A DNA stretch of 48,308 bases from an uncultured Bacilli bacterium (lineage in GTDB: Bacteria > Bacillota_I > Bacilli_A > RF39 > UBA660). Shown piece by piece: positions 1 to 11,905 of the stretch; position 1 is the stretch's first letter; the number at the start of each line of letters is the position of its first letter. The position numbers and the translations under genes were made by a program. The notes below the pieces were generated by a model that worked only from the letters and a program-made list of their open reading frames with translations, was not told the origin of the DNA and searched no databases. The DNA is taken from assembly GCA_947626115.1 (NCBI GenBank), contig CANQQX010000007.1, positions 1 to 48,308 of the forward strand, read 5' to 3'.

Positions 1-1001
1 GATTGATGTCTAGGCCAATAGAAGCCAGCGTATTTAGCAAGTTGATTGTGAGATTTAAAAAGATTAATATCAACAATTTCAGCCAAGATACCAGCAGCAA
101 AAACTGGACCAATGCCTGGAATGGATAAAAGGATATGATAAGCGTTAGAATCTAAGCCTTTAATGACTTTTAAGATAGCCTTATCAATACTTTTAATCTC
201 AGATTGAAGACAAGTAATAATAGTTAAAGAAGAAGCAATAGCAGAGCCAACAGCTTCATAAGAGACAGCATCAAGTCTGTAAGAATCTCTAGCAGCTTTA
301 ACTAAGATATTAGCGTTGTTTTCTGGGTTTTTAAAGCGATTTTTCCCCTTAGAAGAAATAAAATCGACAAGATTTTCGATAGGGGTATTAATGATATCTT
401 CGATAGAAAGGAATTCAGTTAAAATAGCAGAAGAAGATTTACCAAATTTATCAGAAAAAGGTTTATTATCAGTATTTTCCAAACCAGAGAATTTAAGGAA
501 GATATTAGCAGAAACATAACATTTTTCTTTAGAAATTTGGTCAGCAAGGTGCTTTCTTTGACGAGTTAATCTTTGCAAAGCAAGAAACTGAGAACCTTTA
601 AAAGGAGATAAAGAATTAGTACGACCTACGCGAATAAAATCAGCGATGATAAAAGCATCACCTGGATCAGTCTTTTCCATTTCAATATAGGAATCTTTGT
701 ATTTGTCAATGCTTTTAGCATTAACAGTATAAACAACGGAATGAAGATTGTTTAAAATAGGATTAGAACTTAAATAGGAAGCAATATGAATATAATAAAC
801 ACCAGTGCATTCCATAGCAAAGATAACTTTATTAAAATGGTGTTCATTCATAATATTAGAAATAGAACTGACTAAATAATCTGAACCAGAAGGTGTATTA
901 TCAAAAGACAAATTAAGAAGTTTGTCTTGATTAAAATTTATTGCACAAACTTGATTAGATTTTAAAGAGACATCAATACCAACAAATAAAGTTTGATTCA
1001 T
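1..1001 (-). mobile_element. IS110-family transposase (RuvC-like DEDD N-terminus plus transposase_20 C-terminus), truncated by the window edge
   Basis: Manual reverse-strand translation is open with no stops: MNQTLFVGIDVSLKSNQVCAINFNQDKLLNLSFDNTPSGSDYLV...VIFAMECTGVYYIHIASYL...EKTDPGDAFIIADFIRVGR...LLSIPGIGPVFAAGILAEIVDINLFKSHNQLAKYAGFYWPRHQ. The motifs GIDVS, ECTGVY, D-x-DA and IPGIGP match IS110. RBS aaggtggtga precedes the ATG at 1001. Confidence 0.9.
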
Positions 1002-1014
1002 AGAATCACCACCT

Positions 1015-1246
1015 TTCTAATTAAGAATTTTGTGAAATATTAAAATGAATGTGGTAGCCTAATCTTAAACCATAACAGCAACCTCGCATATTAGCAATCA
1101 TCAATAAGTAGGTAAAATGCTATGTTACTCAAAGAGTTGCAGCATCTGAGTAAGAAGAATATAGATTTAAGTTAGGAAGCAGTCTTAATAAGCAATCGAA
1201 GTTGCAAGGAGCGAAAGAATTTTCCATTCAACTATAATATTTCGAA
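1015..1246 (-). ncRNA. Candidate IS110 bridge RNA (5' non-coding end of the element)
   Basis: About 240 nt non-coding region upstream of the transposase on the same strand, with a promoter at its distal end and internal inverted repeats (ATAATATTT/AAATATTAT 1234-1256; ACTCA..TGAGT near 1136-1160). IS110-group elements carry the bridge RNA at this position. Confidence 0.5.
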
Positions 1247-1251
1247 TAAAT

Positions 1252-1280
1252 ATTATAAGTATTAGACTACCACCAGTCAA
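1252..1280 (-). promoter_or_regulatory. Sigma70-like promoter TTGACT-N17-TATAAT reading into the IS110 non-coding region
   Basis: Minus strand: TTGACT (1275-1280), 17-nt spacer, TATAAT (1252-1257). Confidence 0.65.
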
Positions 1281-1286
1281 AAGCGA

Positions 1287-1328
1287 AAATTTTATAATTT
1301 TTAGTTATAACTAAAAATTATAAAATTT
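1287..1328. repeat. Perfect 20-bp inverted repeat with 2-nt spacer
   Basis: AAATTTTATAATTTTTAGTT-AT-AACTAAAAATTATAAAATTT. Confidence 0.9.
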
Positions 1329-1386
1329 ATATCAAAGTAATCAAAATTATTTGATTACAAAAAATATTATACGAGGAGTGATAAAT

Positions 1387-2208
1387 TTGGAATTACTTGA
1401 TGGAAAAAAAGTAAGTACTGAAGTACTTAATGAAGTAAAAGAAAAATTAAGTAAATTAGATAAAAAATTAGGACTAGCTATTATATGGGTTGGTAATAAT
1501 GAAGCAAGTAGTATATATATAAAAAATAAATTAAAAAAATGTGAAGAATTAGGAGTAGATGGTAAATTATATCATTTAGATGAAAATACAACTGAAGAAG
1601 AAGTTATTAATTTAATTGATAAATTAAATAATGATGATAGTATAAATGGAATTATTTTACAAAGTCCTGTACCTAAACAAATTGATATTATAAATTGTTT
1701 TAATAGAATTAAACCAAGTAAAGATATTGATGGTTTTTCTAATATATCTTTAGGTAATTTAGTACTAGGTAAACCTAGTCATATATCTTGTACTCCTAAA
1801 GGAATAATGAAATTACTTGATTATTATCATATTAATTTAGAAGGTAAAAATGTTTGTTTAATTAATAGAAGTATTATAGTAGGTAAACCTTTATTTAATT
1901 TATTAATTAGTAAGAATGCCACAGTTTGTATGTGTCATTCTTACACTAATAACTTAAATGAAATAACTAAGAATGCTGATATAGTTATTAGTGCCGTGGG
2001 TAATCCTAAATTTATTACTAAAGATATGTTAAAAGATGGAGCAATAGTAATAGATGTAGGTATATCTAGAGTAGATGGTAAAGTTGTTGGGGATGTTGAC
2101 TTTCCCAATGTTTTAGATAAAGTATCGTATATAACACCTGTTCCTGGGGGAGTTGGGCCAATGACAGTAGCAATGATTTTTGATAATTTAATAGAAAGTA
2201 TAGAATAA
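1387..2208 (+). CDS. folD: Bifunctional methylenetetrahydrofolate dehydrogenase/cyclohydrolase
   Basis: Motifs [15 protein letters not shown], VNRSxxVGKP-like, [17 protein letters not shown] start at 1387 (MELLDGKK) with upstream gaggag fits better than the track start at 1351. Confidence 0.95.
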   Translation: MELLDGKKVSTEVLNEVKEKLSKLDKKLGLAIIWVGNNEASSIYIKNKLKKCEELGVDGKLYHLDENTTEEEVINLIDKLNNDDSINGIILQSPVPKQIDIINCFNRIKPSKDIDGFSNISLGNLVLGKPSHISCTPKGIMKLLDYYHINLEGKNVCLINRSIIVGKPLFNLLISKNATVCMCHSYTNNLNEITKNADIVISAVGNPKFITKDMLKDGAIVIDVGISRVDGKVVGDVDFPNVLDKVSYITPVPGGVGPMTVAMIFDNLIESIE

Positions 2209-2234
2209 TATTTAGAAATGGTGGAGGTAATAAA

Positions 2235-3458
2235 ATGGATAAATATTTAGAAGAAGCTTTAAAATTAGAAAGAAAAAGACAAGAAGAAAATATTGAATTA
2301 ATTGCATCAGAGAATTATGTATCAAAAGATGTATTAAAAATACAAGGAAGTATTTTAACTAATAAGTATGCAGAAGGATATCCTTCTAAAAGATATTATG
2401 GTGGTTGTGAATATATTGATATATTTGAAAATAAAGCAATTGAATATGTAACTAAATTATTTGATTGTAAATATGCTAATGTTCAACCACATAGTGGTTC
2501 TAGTGCTAATATGGCTGTATATAGAGCCTTACTAAATCATGGTGATAAAGTAATGGGAATGAATTTAAATCATGGTGGTCATTTAACTCATGGTTATAGT
2601 TTAAATTTTAGTGGCATTGATTATGAAATAGTTAGCTATGATGTTGATCCAGAAACAGAAATGATTAATTATGATACATTAAGAGAGTTAGCTTTAAAAG
2701 AAAAGCCAAAAATGATTATTGCTGGAGCATCTGCTTATTCGAGAATAATCGATTTTAAAAAGATAAGAGAAATATGTGATGAAGTAGGAGCTTATATGTT
2801 TGTTGATATGGCTCATATTGCTGGACTCGTTGCCGTAGGTCTTCATCCATCACCAATTCCTTATGCTGATGTTGTTACATCTACAACTCATAAAACTTTG
2901 AGAGGACCACGTGGTGGCATTATTTTAACTAATAATGAAGAAATAGCAAAGAAAATAAATAAAACTATTTTCCCTGGTATTCAAGGTGGACCACTTATGC
3001 ATGTAATTGGTGCTAAAGCCCAAAGTTTTTATGAAGCATTACAACCTGAATTTAAAACTTATCAAGAACAAGTTTTAAAGAATATTAAAGCGATGAGTGA
3101 TGAATTTATTAAACTAGGTTATCATGTTATAAGTGGTGGTACTGATAATCATTTAATTTTACTTGATGTTAAAGGTAGTGTGGGTGTAAATGGTAAAGAA
3201 GCAGAAAAGCTACTTGATCAAATCCATATTACCGTAAATAAAAATACGATTCCTAATGAAACGGAAAAAGCGATGGTAGCAAGTGGTATTAGAATAGGAT
3301 CACCTGCTATGACTACAAGAGGTTTTAAAGAAGAAGAATTTATAGAAGTTACTCATATTATTGATGAGGCTTTAAGAAATAAAGATAACAAAGAAGTATT
3401 AGATAAACTTACTAAAGAAGTATTAGAATTAACTTCTAAGTATCCACTTAATTATTAA
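2235..3458 (+). CDS. glyA: Serine hydroxymethyltransferase
   Basis: [43 protein letters not shown]. Confidence 0.97.
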   Translation: MDKYLEEALKLERKRQEENIELIASENYVSKDVLKIQGSILTNKYAEGYPSKRYYGGCEYIDIFENKAIEYVTKLFDCKYANVQPHSGSSANMAVYRALLNHGDKVMGMNLNHGGHLTHGYSLNFSGIDYEIVSYDVDPETEMINYDTLRELALKEKPKMIIAGASAYSRIIDFKKIREICDEVGAYMFVDMAHIAGLVAVGLHPSPIPYADVVTSTTHKTLRGPRGGIILTNNEEIAKKINKTIFPGIQGGPLMHVIGAKAQSFYEALQPEFKTYQEQVLKNIKAMSDEFIKLGYHVISGGTDNHLILLDVKGSVGVNGKEAEKLLDQIHITVNKNTIPNETEKAMVASGIRIGSPAMTTRGFKEEEFIEVTHIIDEALRNKDNKEVLDKLTKEVLELTSKYPLNY

Positions 3459-3468
3459 GGAGTAGAAT

Positions 3469-4320
3469 ATGTCGAAGTGGGATAAAAAATATATTGAATT
3501 ATGTGAAGAAATTTTAGAAAAAGGTACCAGAGTCAAAAATAGAACTGGTATTGATACTATAAAAATACCTTTTAAATCATTTGAATTTGATTTAGAAGAA
3601 GAGTTTCCAATTTTAACAACTAAATTTGTAGCTTTTAAATCTGCTGTTTTAGAAATGCTTTGGTTTTATCAAGCTAAATCTAATGATGTTAGATGGCTTC
3701 AAGAACGGGGCGTTAAAATATGGAATGAATGGGAAATCGATGAAAATGGTCATTATCAAGGCCGGATATTTCCAAAAGAATATGCGCATACTATTGGGAC
3801 AGCTTATGGTTATATTGTGAATAAATTTAATTTAACTGACAAACTAATTAAAAAATTAAAAGAAAATCCAACTGATAGACGAATGATCATGAGTTTATGG
3901 CAAGATGATTATTTAGACACTGCTGTACTTCCATCTTGTGTCTGGAATTCTATGTGGGATGTAACTGATGGTAAACTTAATGCCATTGTAACATGCAGGA
4001 GTAATGATGTACCTTTAGGTATGCCATTTAATATATGTCAATATGCGGTATTAATTCATATGCTTGCCCAAGTAACAGGACTAAAACCAGGTAAATTATA
4101 TTATAATGCCAAAGATTTACATATCTATGTTAATCAAATTGATGGCATTAAAGAACAAATTAAAAGATATCATGAACTTGGTGATTTTGCATCTCCTAAA
4201 TTATGGTTAAATCCAGAAATAAAAGATTTTTATGAGTTTGATAATTCGAAAGAACTTAAAGATATTAAACTAATTGATTATGAACATCATGGTAAAATAT
4301 CAATGCCGGTGGCTGTATGA
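3469..4320 (+). CDS. thyA: Thymidylate synthase
   Basis: RTGIDT, LPSCVWNSMWDV, RSNDVPLGMPFNICQYA, LHIYVNQ; ends PVAV. Confidence 0.95.
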   Translation: MSKWDKKYIELCEEILEKGTRVKNRTGIDTIKIPFKSFEFDLEEEFPILTTKFVAFKSAVLEMLWFYQAKSNDVRWLQERGVKIWNEWEIDENGHYQGRIFPKEYAHTIGTAYGYIVNKFNLTDKLIKKLKENPTDRRMIMSLWQDDYLDTAVLPSCVWNSMWDVTDGKLNAIVTCRSNDVPLGMPFNICQYAVLIHMLAQVTGLKPGKLYYNAKDLHIYVNQIDGIKEQIKRYHELGDFASPKLWLNPEIKDFYEFDNSKELKDIKLIDYEHHGKISMPVAV

Positions 4321-4805
4321 TTTCCTTGATCGCAGCTATTGGCAAAAATGGCGAAATAGGTAAGAATAATGAGCTTATTTGGCATTTAAAAGAAGATATG
4401 CAGTATTTTAAAAAAACGACGATGAATCATCCAGTAATAATGGGATATAACACTTATAAATCAATAGGAAGAGCTCTTCCAAATCGTTTAAATATTGTTT
4501 TAACTAAAAATAATAAAGATAAAATAACTGATGAGAGTATATTAGTTTATGATGATTTAAATAAATTAATTAAAGATTTAAAAGAAGATGAAGAATACTT
4601 TGTAATTGGTGGTTCTTCTATATATCAAGCATTTTATAATTTGGCTGATAAAATGTATTTAACAGAGATAAATGCGGAAGATAAAGATGCCGATAGTTAT
4701 TTTCCTAAAATTAATTATAATGATTGGCAAAAACATATAATTAATCATTTAGAAGAAAATGATATTACTTATGATTTTGTGATATATGAAAGGCTAAATA
4801 AATGA
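4317..4805 (+). CDS. folA: Dihydrofolate reductase
   Basis: MISLIAAIGKNGEIGKNNELIWHLKEDMQYFKKTT, VIMGYNTYKSIGRALPNR; overlaps the thyA stop (ATGA). Confidence 0.93.
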   Translation: MISLIAAIGKNGEIGKNNELIWHLKEDMQYFKKTTMNHPVIMGYNTYKSIGRALPNRLNIVLTKNNKDKITDESILVYDDLNKLIKDLKEDEEYFVIGGSSIYQAFYNLADKMYLTEINAEDKDADSYFPKINYNDWQKHIINHLEENDITYDFVIYERLNK

Positions 4806-5494
4806 GTAGAATAATTTTAAAATTTAGTGGAGAAGCTTTAAAAAATCATGATGAATTAGTTGCTAAAGAAAAGCTAGCTATTATTTTAAAAACAATTAAA
4901 TTATTACAAGAAAATAATCATGAAATAGCTTTAGTTATTGGGGGAGGTAACTTTTTTCGGGGAAGAGAAAACGAAGATATGGAAAAAGTTACCCGAGATA
5001 CAATTGGCATGCTTGGTACAGTTATGAATGCTTTATATGTTAAAGATTATTTAGAGAATCATGATATTAATAGTATTATATCAACACCTTTTGATTTTCC
5101 TAATTTAATTGAAAAATATAATAGAGAAGAATTAAAAGACTTATATGATAAAGGAAGTATTGTTATCTTTGGTGGTGGCGTTGGTTTAAGTGGTTATTCC
5201 ACTGATTCAGGAACTATCTTAGCAAGAGATATTCTTGATGCTAATTTAATTATTAAAATGACTAATGTTGATGGTGTATATAGTGATGATCCAAAAGTAA
5301 ATAAAAACGCTATTAAATTTGATTATTTAAGTTATAAGGATGTTTTAGATAATGAATATCAAGTAATGGATTTATATGCTATTAAAAAATGTCAAGAAAC
5401 TAAAACTAAAATACTCGTGATGAATATAGATAATTATGAGAAATTAAATGATTATTTTAATGGTAAAATTATTGGAACAGAAATAGGTGAGTAA
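4802..5494 (+). CDS. pyrH: UMP kinase
   Basis: LKFSGEAL, VIGGGNFFRG, TDSGTILARDILDANLIIKMTNVDGVYSDDP. Confidence 0.92.
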   Translation: MSRIILKFSGEALKNHDELVAKEKLAIILKTIKLLQENNHEIALVIGGGNFFRGRENEDMEKVTRDTIGMLGTVMNALYVKDYLENHDINSIISTPFDFPNLIEKYNREELKDLYDKGSIVIFGGGVGLSGYSTDSGTILARDILDANLIIKMTNVDGVYSDDPKVNKNAIKFDYLSYKDVLDNEYQVMDLYAIKKCQETKTKILVMNIDNYEKLNDYFNGKIIGTEIGE

Positions 5495-5495
5495 G

Positions 5496-6164
5496 ATGGG
5501 TAAATTATTATTAATTGAAGGAACAGATTGTTCAGGTAAAGGAACACAAAGTGAACTTTTAAAGAAAAATTTAGAAAAAGAAAGTTACAAAGTAGTTGAA
5601 CTTTCTTTTCCCATGTATGATACCCCAACTGGAAAAATAGTTGGTGGTCCATACTTAGGTAAACAAAGTATATGTGAAGGTTGGTTTAAGGAAGGTGCTA
5701 ATAATGTCCCTGCTAAGGTGGCATCATTATATTATGCTGCTGATAGATTATATAATGTAGATATTATAAAAGAATATTTAGATAAAGATTATATAGTCAT
5801 ATTAGATCGTTATGTTACTAGTAATATGGGTCATCAAGCTGGTAAAATAAAAGATAAAGAAGAAAGACTTAAAATGTTTAAATGGCTAGAAAAGTTAGAA
5901 TATGATTTACTTGGGTTACCTAGACCTGATATTGAAATATTTTTACATATGCCTTATGAATATAGTAAAAAATTACAAAAAAATAGAGAAGAATTAGATC
6001 AACATGAAACTTCTGAAGAAAATATTAGAAATGCCGAAAGAGCCTATATAGAGATGGCTGATCTATTTAATTTTATTAAAATAGAATGTGTTAAAAATAA
6101 TAATATTAGAACAATTGAAGACATTCAAGAAGAATTATTAAATAAAGTAAAAGATTTATTATGA
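5496..6164 (+). CDS. tmk: Thymidylate kinase
   Basis: LLIEGTDCSGKGTQ P-loop, ILDRYVTSNMGHQ. ATG at 5496 used. Confidence 0.85.
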   Translation: MGKLLLIEGTDCSGKGTQSELLKKNLEKESYKVVELSFPMYDTPTGKIVGGPYLGKQSICEGWFKEGANNVPAKVASLYYAADRLYNVDIIKEYLDKDYIVILDRYVTSNMGHQAGKIKDKEERLKMFKWLEKLEYDLLGLPRPDIEIFLHMPYEYSKKLQKNREELDQHETSEENIRNAERAYIEMADLFNFIKIECVKNNNIRTIEDIQEELLNKVKDLL

Positions 6165-6598
6165 ATATCGAAATATTACCAATAATAAAAGAAGATTTTT
6201 TAAAAATACCGAAAGATAATTTAAGTGGTTTTGTAAATTTTGTTTATACTGATAATTTAAATGGTATTTATTATGATAGTAGATTACTTGGTTTAGTAGG
6301 ATTATCGCCGACATTTAATAATTTATCGATAGATATTATGATACTTCCTAAATATAGACATTTAGGTATTGCTACTTATGTATTAAGTAAAATAATATTA
6401 GATGGGCAAAACTATCCTAATTATGAAAAATTCATTTGTTTATGTTCACCTAAAAATATAGCTAGTAATAAATTAATGCAAAAATTAAAATGGAGTCAAG
6501 ATACTAGTTATGATGATGTGATGCTTAATGAAGGTGGGGAATTTTTCTATATTTATTATCATAATAATCCTTTCTTTCAAAAATTAATGAGTAAATAA
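6161..6598 (+). CDS. GNAT-like N-acetyltransferase
   Basis: LVGLSPTFNNLSIDIMILPKYRHLGIATYVLSKII...ASNKLMQKLKW pattern. Confidence 0.55.
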   Translation: MNIEILPIIKEDFLKIPKDNLSGFVNFVYTDNLNGIYYDSRLLGLVGLSPTFNNLSIDIMILPKYRHLGIATYVLSKIILDGQNYPNYEKFICLCSPKNIASNKLMQKLKWSQDTSYDDVMLNEGGEFFYIYYHNNPFFQKLMSK

Positions 6599-6599
6599 T

Positions 6600-6622
6600 G
6601 GACTTTTAGTCCTTTTTTCTTT
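6600..6622 (+). terminator. Rho-independent terminator after the folD-tmk-GNAT operon
   Basis: GGAC-tttta-GTCC followed by ttttttcttt. Confidence 0.65.
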
Positions 6623-6647
6623 ATAATACATAAGGGATGTGAATATT

Positions 6648-7670
6648 ATGGATATTAATGATTATAATTATGAACTTGATAGTAGTTTTATTGCCCAAAG
6701 TCCAATTAAAAATCGTAGTGAATCAAAATTAATGATTTTAAATAAAGATACTGGTGAAGTTGAACATACTAGATTTTTTAATATTAAAAATTATTTAAAA
6801 AAAGGTGATGTATTAGTTTTAAATGATACAAAAGTATTACCAGCAAGATTAATGGGTAAAAAGATAGATACTGATGCAAATATTGAAGTGTTATTATTAA
6901 AAAATATTGAAGGAGATATTTGGGAATGTTTAGCTCGTCCTGGTAAAAGATTACATATTGGTACTATTATTAAATTTAGTGAGACTTTAGAATGTGAAGT
7001 AATAGAAAAATTAGAAGATGGTATCATAAGAGTTAATTTTAAATACCAAGGTATATTTTTAGAAATTATAGAAAGAATTGGTTTAATGCCACTTCCACCA
7101 TATATTCATGAAACACTTAAAGAACAAGATCGTTATCAAACTGTCTATGCGAAATATTTAGGTAGTGCAGCAGCACCAACAGCAGGACTACATTTTACGA
7201 AAGAATTACTAAAAGAAATAGAAGATATGGGCGTAGAAGTGTGTTATGTTACTTTACATGTTGGTTTAGGTACCTTTAGACCTGTTGAAGTAGAAAATAT
7301 TAAAGAACATCATATGCACTCGGAATATTACGAAATGAAGAGTGATGTTGCAGATATTTTAAATAATGCCAAAAAAGAACACCGAAATATTTATGCCGTT
7401 GGTACTACTAGTACAAGAGTTTTGGAAACAGTTATGCATAAATATGGTGAATTTAAGGAGTGTAGTGGTAATACAGATATTTTTATTTATCCTGGTTTTG
7501 AATTTCAAGCTATTAATGGTTTAATTACTAATTTTCATTTACCTAAAAGTACTCTTTTAATGCTAGTAAGTGCTCTATCTAAAAGAGAATATATTTTAAA
7601 TGCTTATGAAATAGCGAAAGAGAAGAACTATCGATTCTTCTCTTTCGGAGATGCTATGTTTATTAAATAG
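6648..7670 (+). CDS. queA: S-adenosylmethionine:tRNA ribosyltransferase-isomerase
   Basis: FIAQSPIKNRSESKLMIL, VLVLNDTKVLPARL, GSAAAPTAGLHFT, VGLGTFRPVEVENIKEHHMHSEYY, YRFFSFGDAMFI. Confidence 0.95.
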   Translation: MDINDYNYELDSSFIAQSPIKNRSESKLMILNKDTGEVEHTRFFNIKNYLKKGDVLVLNDTKVLPARLMGKKIDTDANIEVLLLKNIEGDIWECLARPGKRLHIGTIIKFSETLECEVIEKLEDGIIRVNFKYQGIFLEIIERIGLMPLPPYIHETLKEQDRYQTVYAKYLGSAAAPTAGLHFTKELLKEIEDMGVEVCYVTLHVGLGTFRPVEVENIKEHHMHSEYYEMKSDVADILNNAKKEHRNIYAVGTTSTRVLETVMHKYGEFKECSGNTDIFIYPGFEFQAINGLITNFHLPKSTLLMLVSALSKREYILNAYEIAKEKNYRFFSFGDAMFIK

Positions 7671-8109
7671 ACATTTCGGCATCTTTTTCTATTTGTAGTG
7701 AATCTAAACGATTAACTAAATATCTTTCAAGTTGAATAATTACATTATCATAAACCCCAAATTGTCTTTTACATAATGTTACTAATTCATATTTACTTTT
7801 GACTAAATTAGCAAGTTCAAGATATAATAAATTGTTATCAACTACTTTTAGATAAAAATAAGCAATTTCATCACCAGTTAATAATCCAAGTGATTTTGAA
7901 GATGCTAATAATCTATTAGCTACTATACCCATAATAGACATTCTATTTTTATATTTGCCTAAAGTGTTTCTTAACTTTTCAGCTTTTTTATCTAATTCAT
8001 GCATTTTATCAAGCGTTAAAGTTTCAAAGTGTGAAAAATTAATTGATTGATAAAATTTCTTCATATTTTCTTGGCTATAATAGCAATCAAAACTATAATT
8101 ATATTGCAT
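7663..8109 (-). CDS. Hypothetical protein, 148 aa, predicted helical
   Basis: Uninterrupted ORF with an RBS (gggggaatttat) upstream; its 3' end overlaps queA convergently. Confidence 0.65.
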   Translation of the reverse strand: MQYNYSFDCYYSQENMKKFYQSINFSHFETLTLDKMHELDKKAEKLRNTLGKYKNRMSIMGIVANRLLASSKSLGLLTGDEIAYFYLKVVDNNLLYLELANLVKSKYELVTLCKRQFGVYDNVIIQLERYLVNRLDSLQIEKDAEMSI

Positions 8110-8148
8110 TATAAATTCCCCCTTCTTTAAAATTAGCGTTTATTTTAG

Positions 8149-9634
<1,486 letters not shown>

Positions 9635-9718
9635 CTACTATTTTTTCTTGAACTAAAATGGCATATATGATAATATTTTAATAGACGTAAATATAAAAGT
9701 AGTAAGGATTGGTAGTTT

Positions 9719-10759
9719 ATGAAAGTATTAAAATTTATAGGTAAATTTTTTAGTTTTATCGGCATATTTTTAGCTGTTTTATTAGTAGTTGTTTATTCAG
9801 CCGGTTTAATATTTTGTTATGGTCCATCAGTGCATGCGCGTAATTTATTTGTAACCACTTTACTTGAAACTGGACAAATGAAATTTGTTGTAAAATTATT
9901 TATGAGTGATAAAAAGGTCCAAGAAATAGTTGATAGTAATTCAATGGCATCATTTGATGAAGAAATGGATAATAGTTTAATTGATACGGAAGGAAATAAA
10001 GATAAAAATGGTATTGAACTAGTGGAAATTTCTGGTAGTACTTATTTTGCCAAAATGATTATAGTTAATGATCCAGCGCGAGTTAAACTTGCCACAATTT
10101 ACGATGGCTCATGGAAAACTTATGGCGTTACATTAGATAAACTAGTAAATGATGCTGATGCTTTTGCTGGTGTTAATGGTGGCCTTTATTATTCGAATGG
10201 TAATGCTGGCGGAAGACCTATGGGATTAGTAGTTCGTGATGGGAAAATTGAATATAATAGTCCAGCTGGTATTAGAGGTATGTATTTAGTTGGCTTTAAT
10301 GAAGATAATTTACTTAAAATAATTGATTTAAGTGGTAAAAATGCTAGTCAAGTAGAAAAAGTGATTAAAGATGAAAAAATAAGAGATGCTGTTGCGTTCC
10401 AAGAAGAAGCCAGTGATGCGAATAACCACTTTGTTAAACTTATTATAAATGGCGAAGCAAGAGATGTTAATGGCTCAGGTAGTGGTGCCAATCCAAGAAC
10501 CGCAATTGGCCAAAGAGCCGATGGTACAGTTTTACTTTTAGTTACTGATGGTCGTGGTGCATCAGGACACTTAGGAGCAACTGCTGCTGATTTAATTGAA
10601 ATAATGGAAGAATATGGGGCAGTTAATGCAGCTAATATTGATGGTGGTTCATCATCTTCTATGTATTATGATGGTAAATACGAAATGACTTCCGTTACTT
10701 TATATTATTCTAATTCATCATGGCGACTTCCTACTGGCTTTGTGGTAGAAAAGAGGTAA
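9719..10759 (+). CDS. Phosphodiester glycosidase (NAGPA-domain) family membrane-anchored protein
   Basis: DAFAGVNGGLYYSNGNAGGRPMGLVVRDG and GQRADGTVLLLVTDGRG...NAANIDGGSSSSMYYDG; N-terminal TM. Confidence 0.85.
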   Translation: MKVLKFIGKFFSFIGIFLAVLLVVVYSAGLIFCYGPSVHARNLFVTTLLETGQMKFVVKLFMSDKKVQEIVDSNSMASFDEEMDNSLIDTEGNKDKNGIELVEISGSTYFAKMIIVNDPARVKLATIYDGSWKTYGVTLDKLVNDADAFAGVNGGLYYSNGNAGGRPMGLVVRDGKIEYNSPAGIRGMYLVGFNEDNLLKIIDLSGKNASQVEKVIKDEKIRDAVAFQEEASDANNHFVKLIINGEARDVNGSGSGANPRTAIGQRADGTVLLLVTDGRGASGHLGATAADLIEIMEEYGAVNAANIDGGSSSSMYYDGKYEMTSVTLYYSNSSWRLPTGFVVEKR

Positions 10760-10761
10760 TT

Positions 10762-11895
10762 ATGGCAAAATTATTTAGAAAATGGCATCAAAAAAGTTTA
10801 TATAAAAAATCATTAATATTATATACTTTACTTTTAGTAGTTTGTGGTTTCTTTATTCTTGTTTATGTATTTAATAGTATGGTTTTATATGAAAGAAATT
10901 TAGTAGATAATTATATTAAATATTTAGCTACATCTGGTAAACTTACAGAAGATGTAAAAGATGATTTATTTAAAGTATCTAAATATGAAAAAAGTAATGC
11001 TAAAATAAGTGATGGTATTAAAAAATTATATAAAAGTGATGATTTAAAAATTAAGAAGAATACTAAATTAAGTAAAGATGAAGTATATGCTTATGATCTA
11101 TATAATAATGATAAATTAATAAGTACGGTATCTATTAAAAGTGTTAATTCTTATAAAAGAATGGCTATATTAACGATTGATGAATGGGATGTAGTTGATT
11201 ACCAAAATTATTTTGATAAAGGTATTTATGCTTATGAAATAAAAGTACCAAAGGATTATACGGTTAAAGTAAATGGTAATACTTTAAGTAATGATGATAT
11301 CACCAAAGAAGGAGATGTCGAAGGTTTAGAAAGATTAACTGAATATGTCGAAATTGAAAAAAGTAAAACATATGAAGTTAATAATTTAGTATATAAACCA
11401 GAAATAGTCATATTAGATGCAAATAATAAAGAAGTAGAATATAAAGAAGAAGATAATAAAATAAATGTAACTAAAGAATTTAGGGAAATTAAAACTTTAG
11501 AAGATGCTAAAAGTTATATTAAAGATGATTTTGATATCTTAAAATTAGCGGAAAATTGGAGTTTATATTTAACTAATGATTTAAGTGGTGGACTTAATAC
11601 TTTAAGACCATATTTAATTAAAGATTCTTATTACTATACAATGGCTTATAATTGGAGTCGTAATATTGATCGGACTTTTGTAAGTAGTCATCGACTTAAA
11701 AATCCAGTATTTACTAATGAAGTAGTAGAAGACTTTATAATTTATAATGATAATGCTTTTAGTTGTAAAGTTTATTTAGAGAAAAATATGGTTGTTAGTG
11801 GTAAAGATAAACAAGATATTATGAATGATAGATTATATTTTATCTATTATGATGGTGGTTATAAACTAGTTAATATGGAAGCAATTAAAAAGTAG
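10762..11895 (+). CDS. Membrane-anchored extracytoplasmic hypothetical protein
   Basis: N-terminal TM LILYTLLLVVCGFFILVYVF; start MAKLFRKWHQKS at 10762 after an aaagaggtaatt RBS. Confidence 0.65.
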   Translation: MAKLFRKWHQKSLYKKSLILYTLLLVVCGFFILVYVFNSMVLYERNLVDNYIKYLATSGKLTEDVKDDLFKVSKYEKSNAKISDGIKKLYKSDDLKIKKNTKLSKDEVYAYDLYNNDKLISTVSIKSVNSYKRMAILTIDEWDVVDYQNYFDKGIYAYEIKVPKDYTVKVNGNTLSNDDITKEGDVEGLERLTEYVEIEKSKTYEVNNLVYKPEIVILDANNKEVEYKEEDNKINVTKEFREIKTLEDAKSYIKDDFDILKLAENWSLYLTNDLSGGLNTLRPYLIKDSYYYTMAYNWSRNIDRTFVSSHRLKNPVFTNEVVEDFIIYNDNAFSCKVYLEKNMVVSGKDKQDIMNDRLYFIYYDGGYKLVNMEAIKK

Positions 11896-11905
11896 GTGAT
11901 TTCAA

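Noticed and set aside
316-519. 67-aa plus-strand ORF in the track
   Set aside because: Antisense to the IS110 transposase reading frame.
1387-6164. Mycoplasma-type genetic code (TGA = Trp)
   Set aside because: thyA and tmk end at TGA with downstream genes positioned correctly, and Trp is encoded by TGG; standard code fits.
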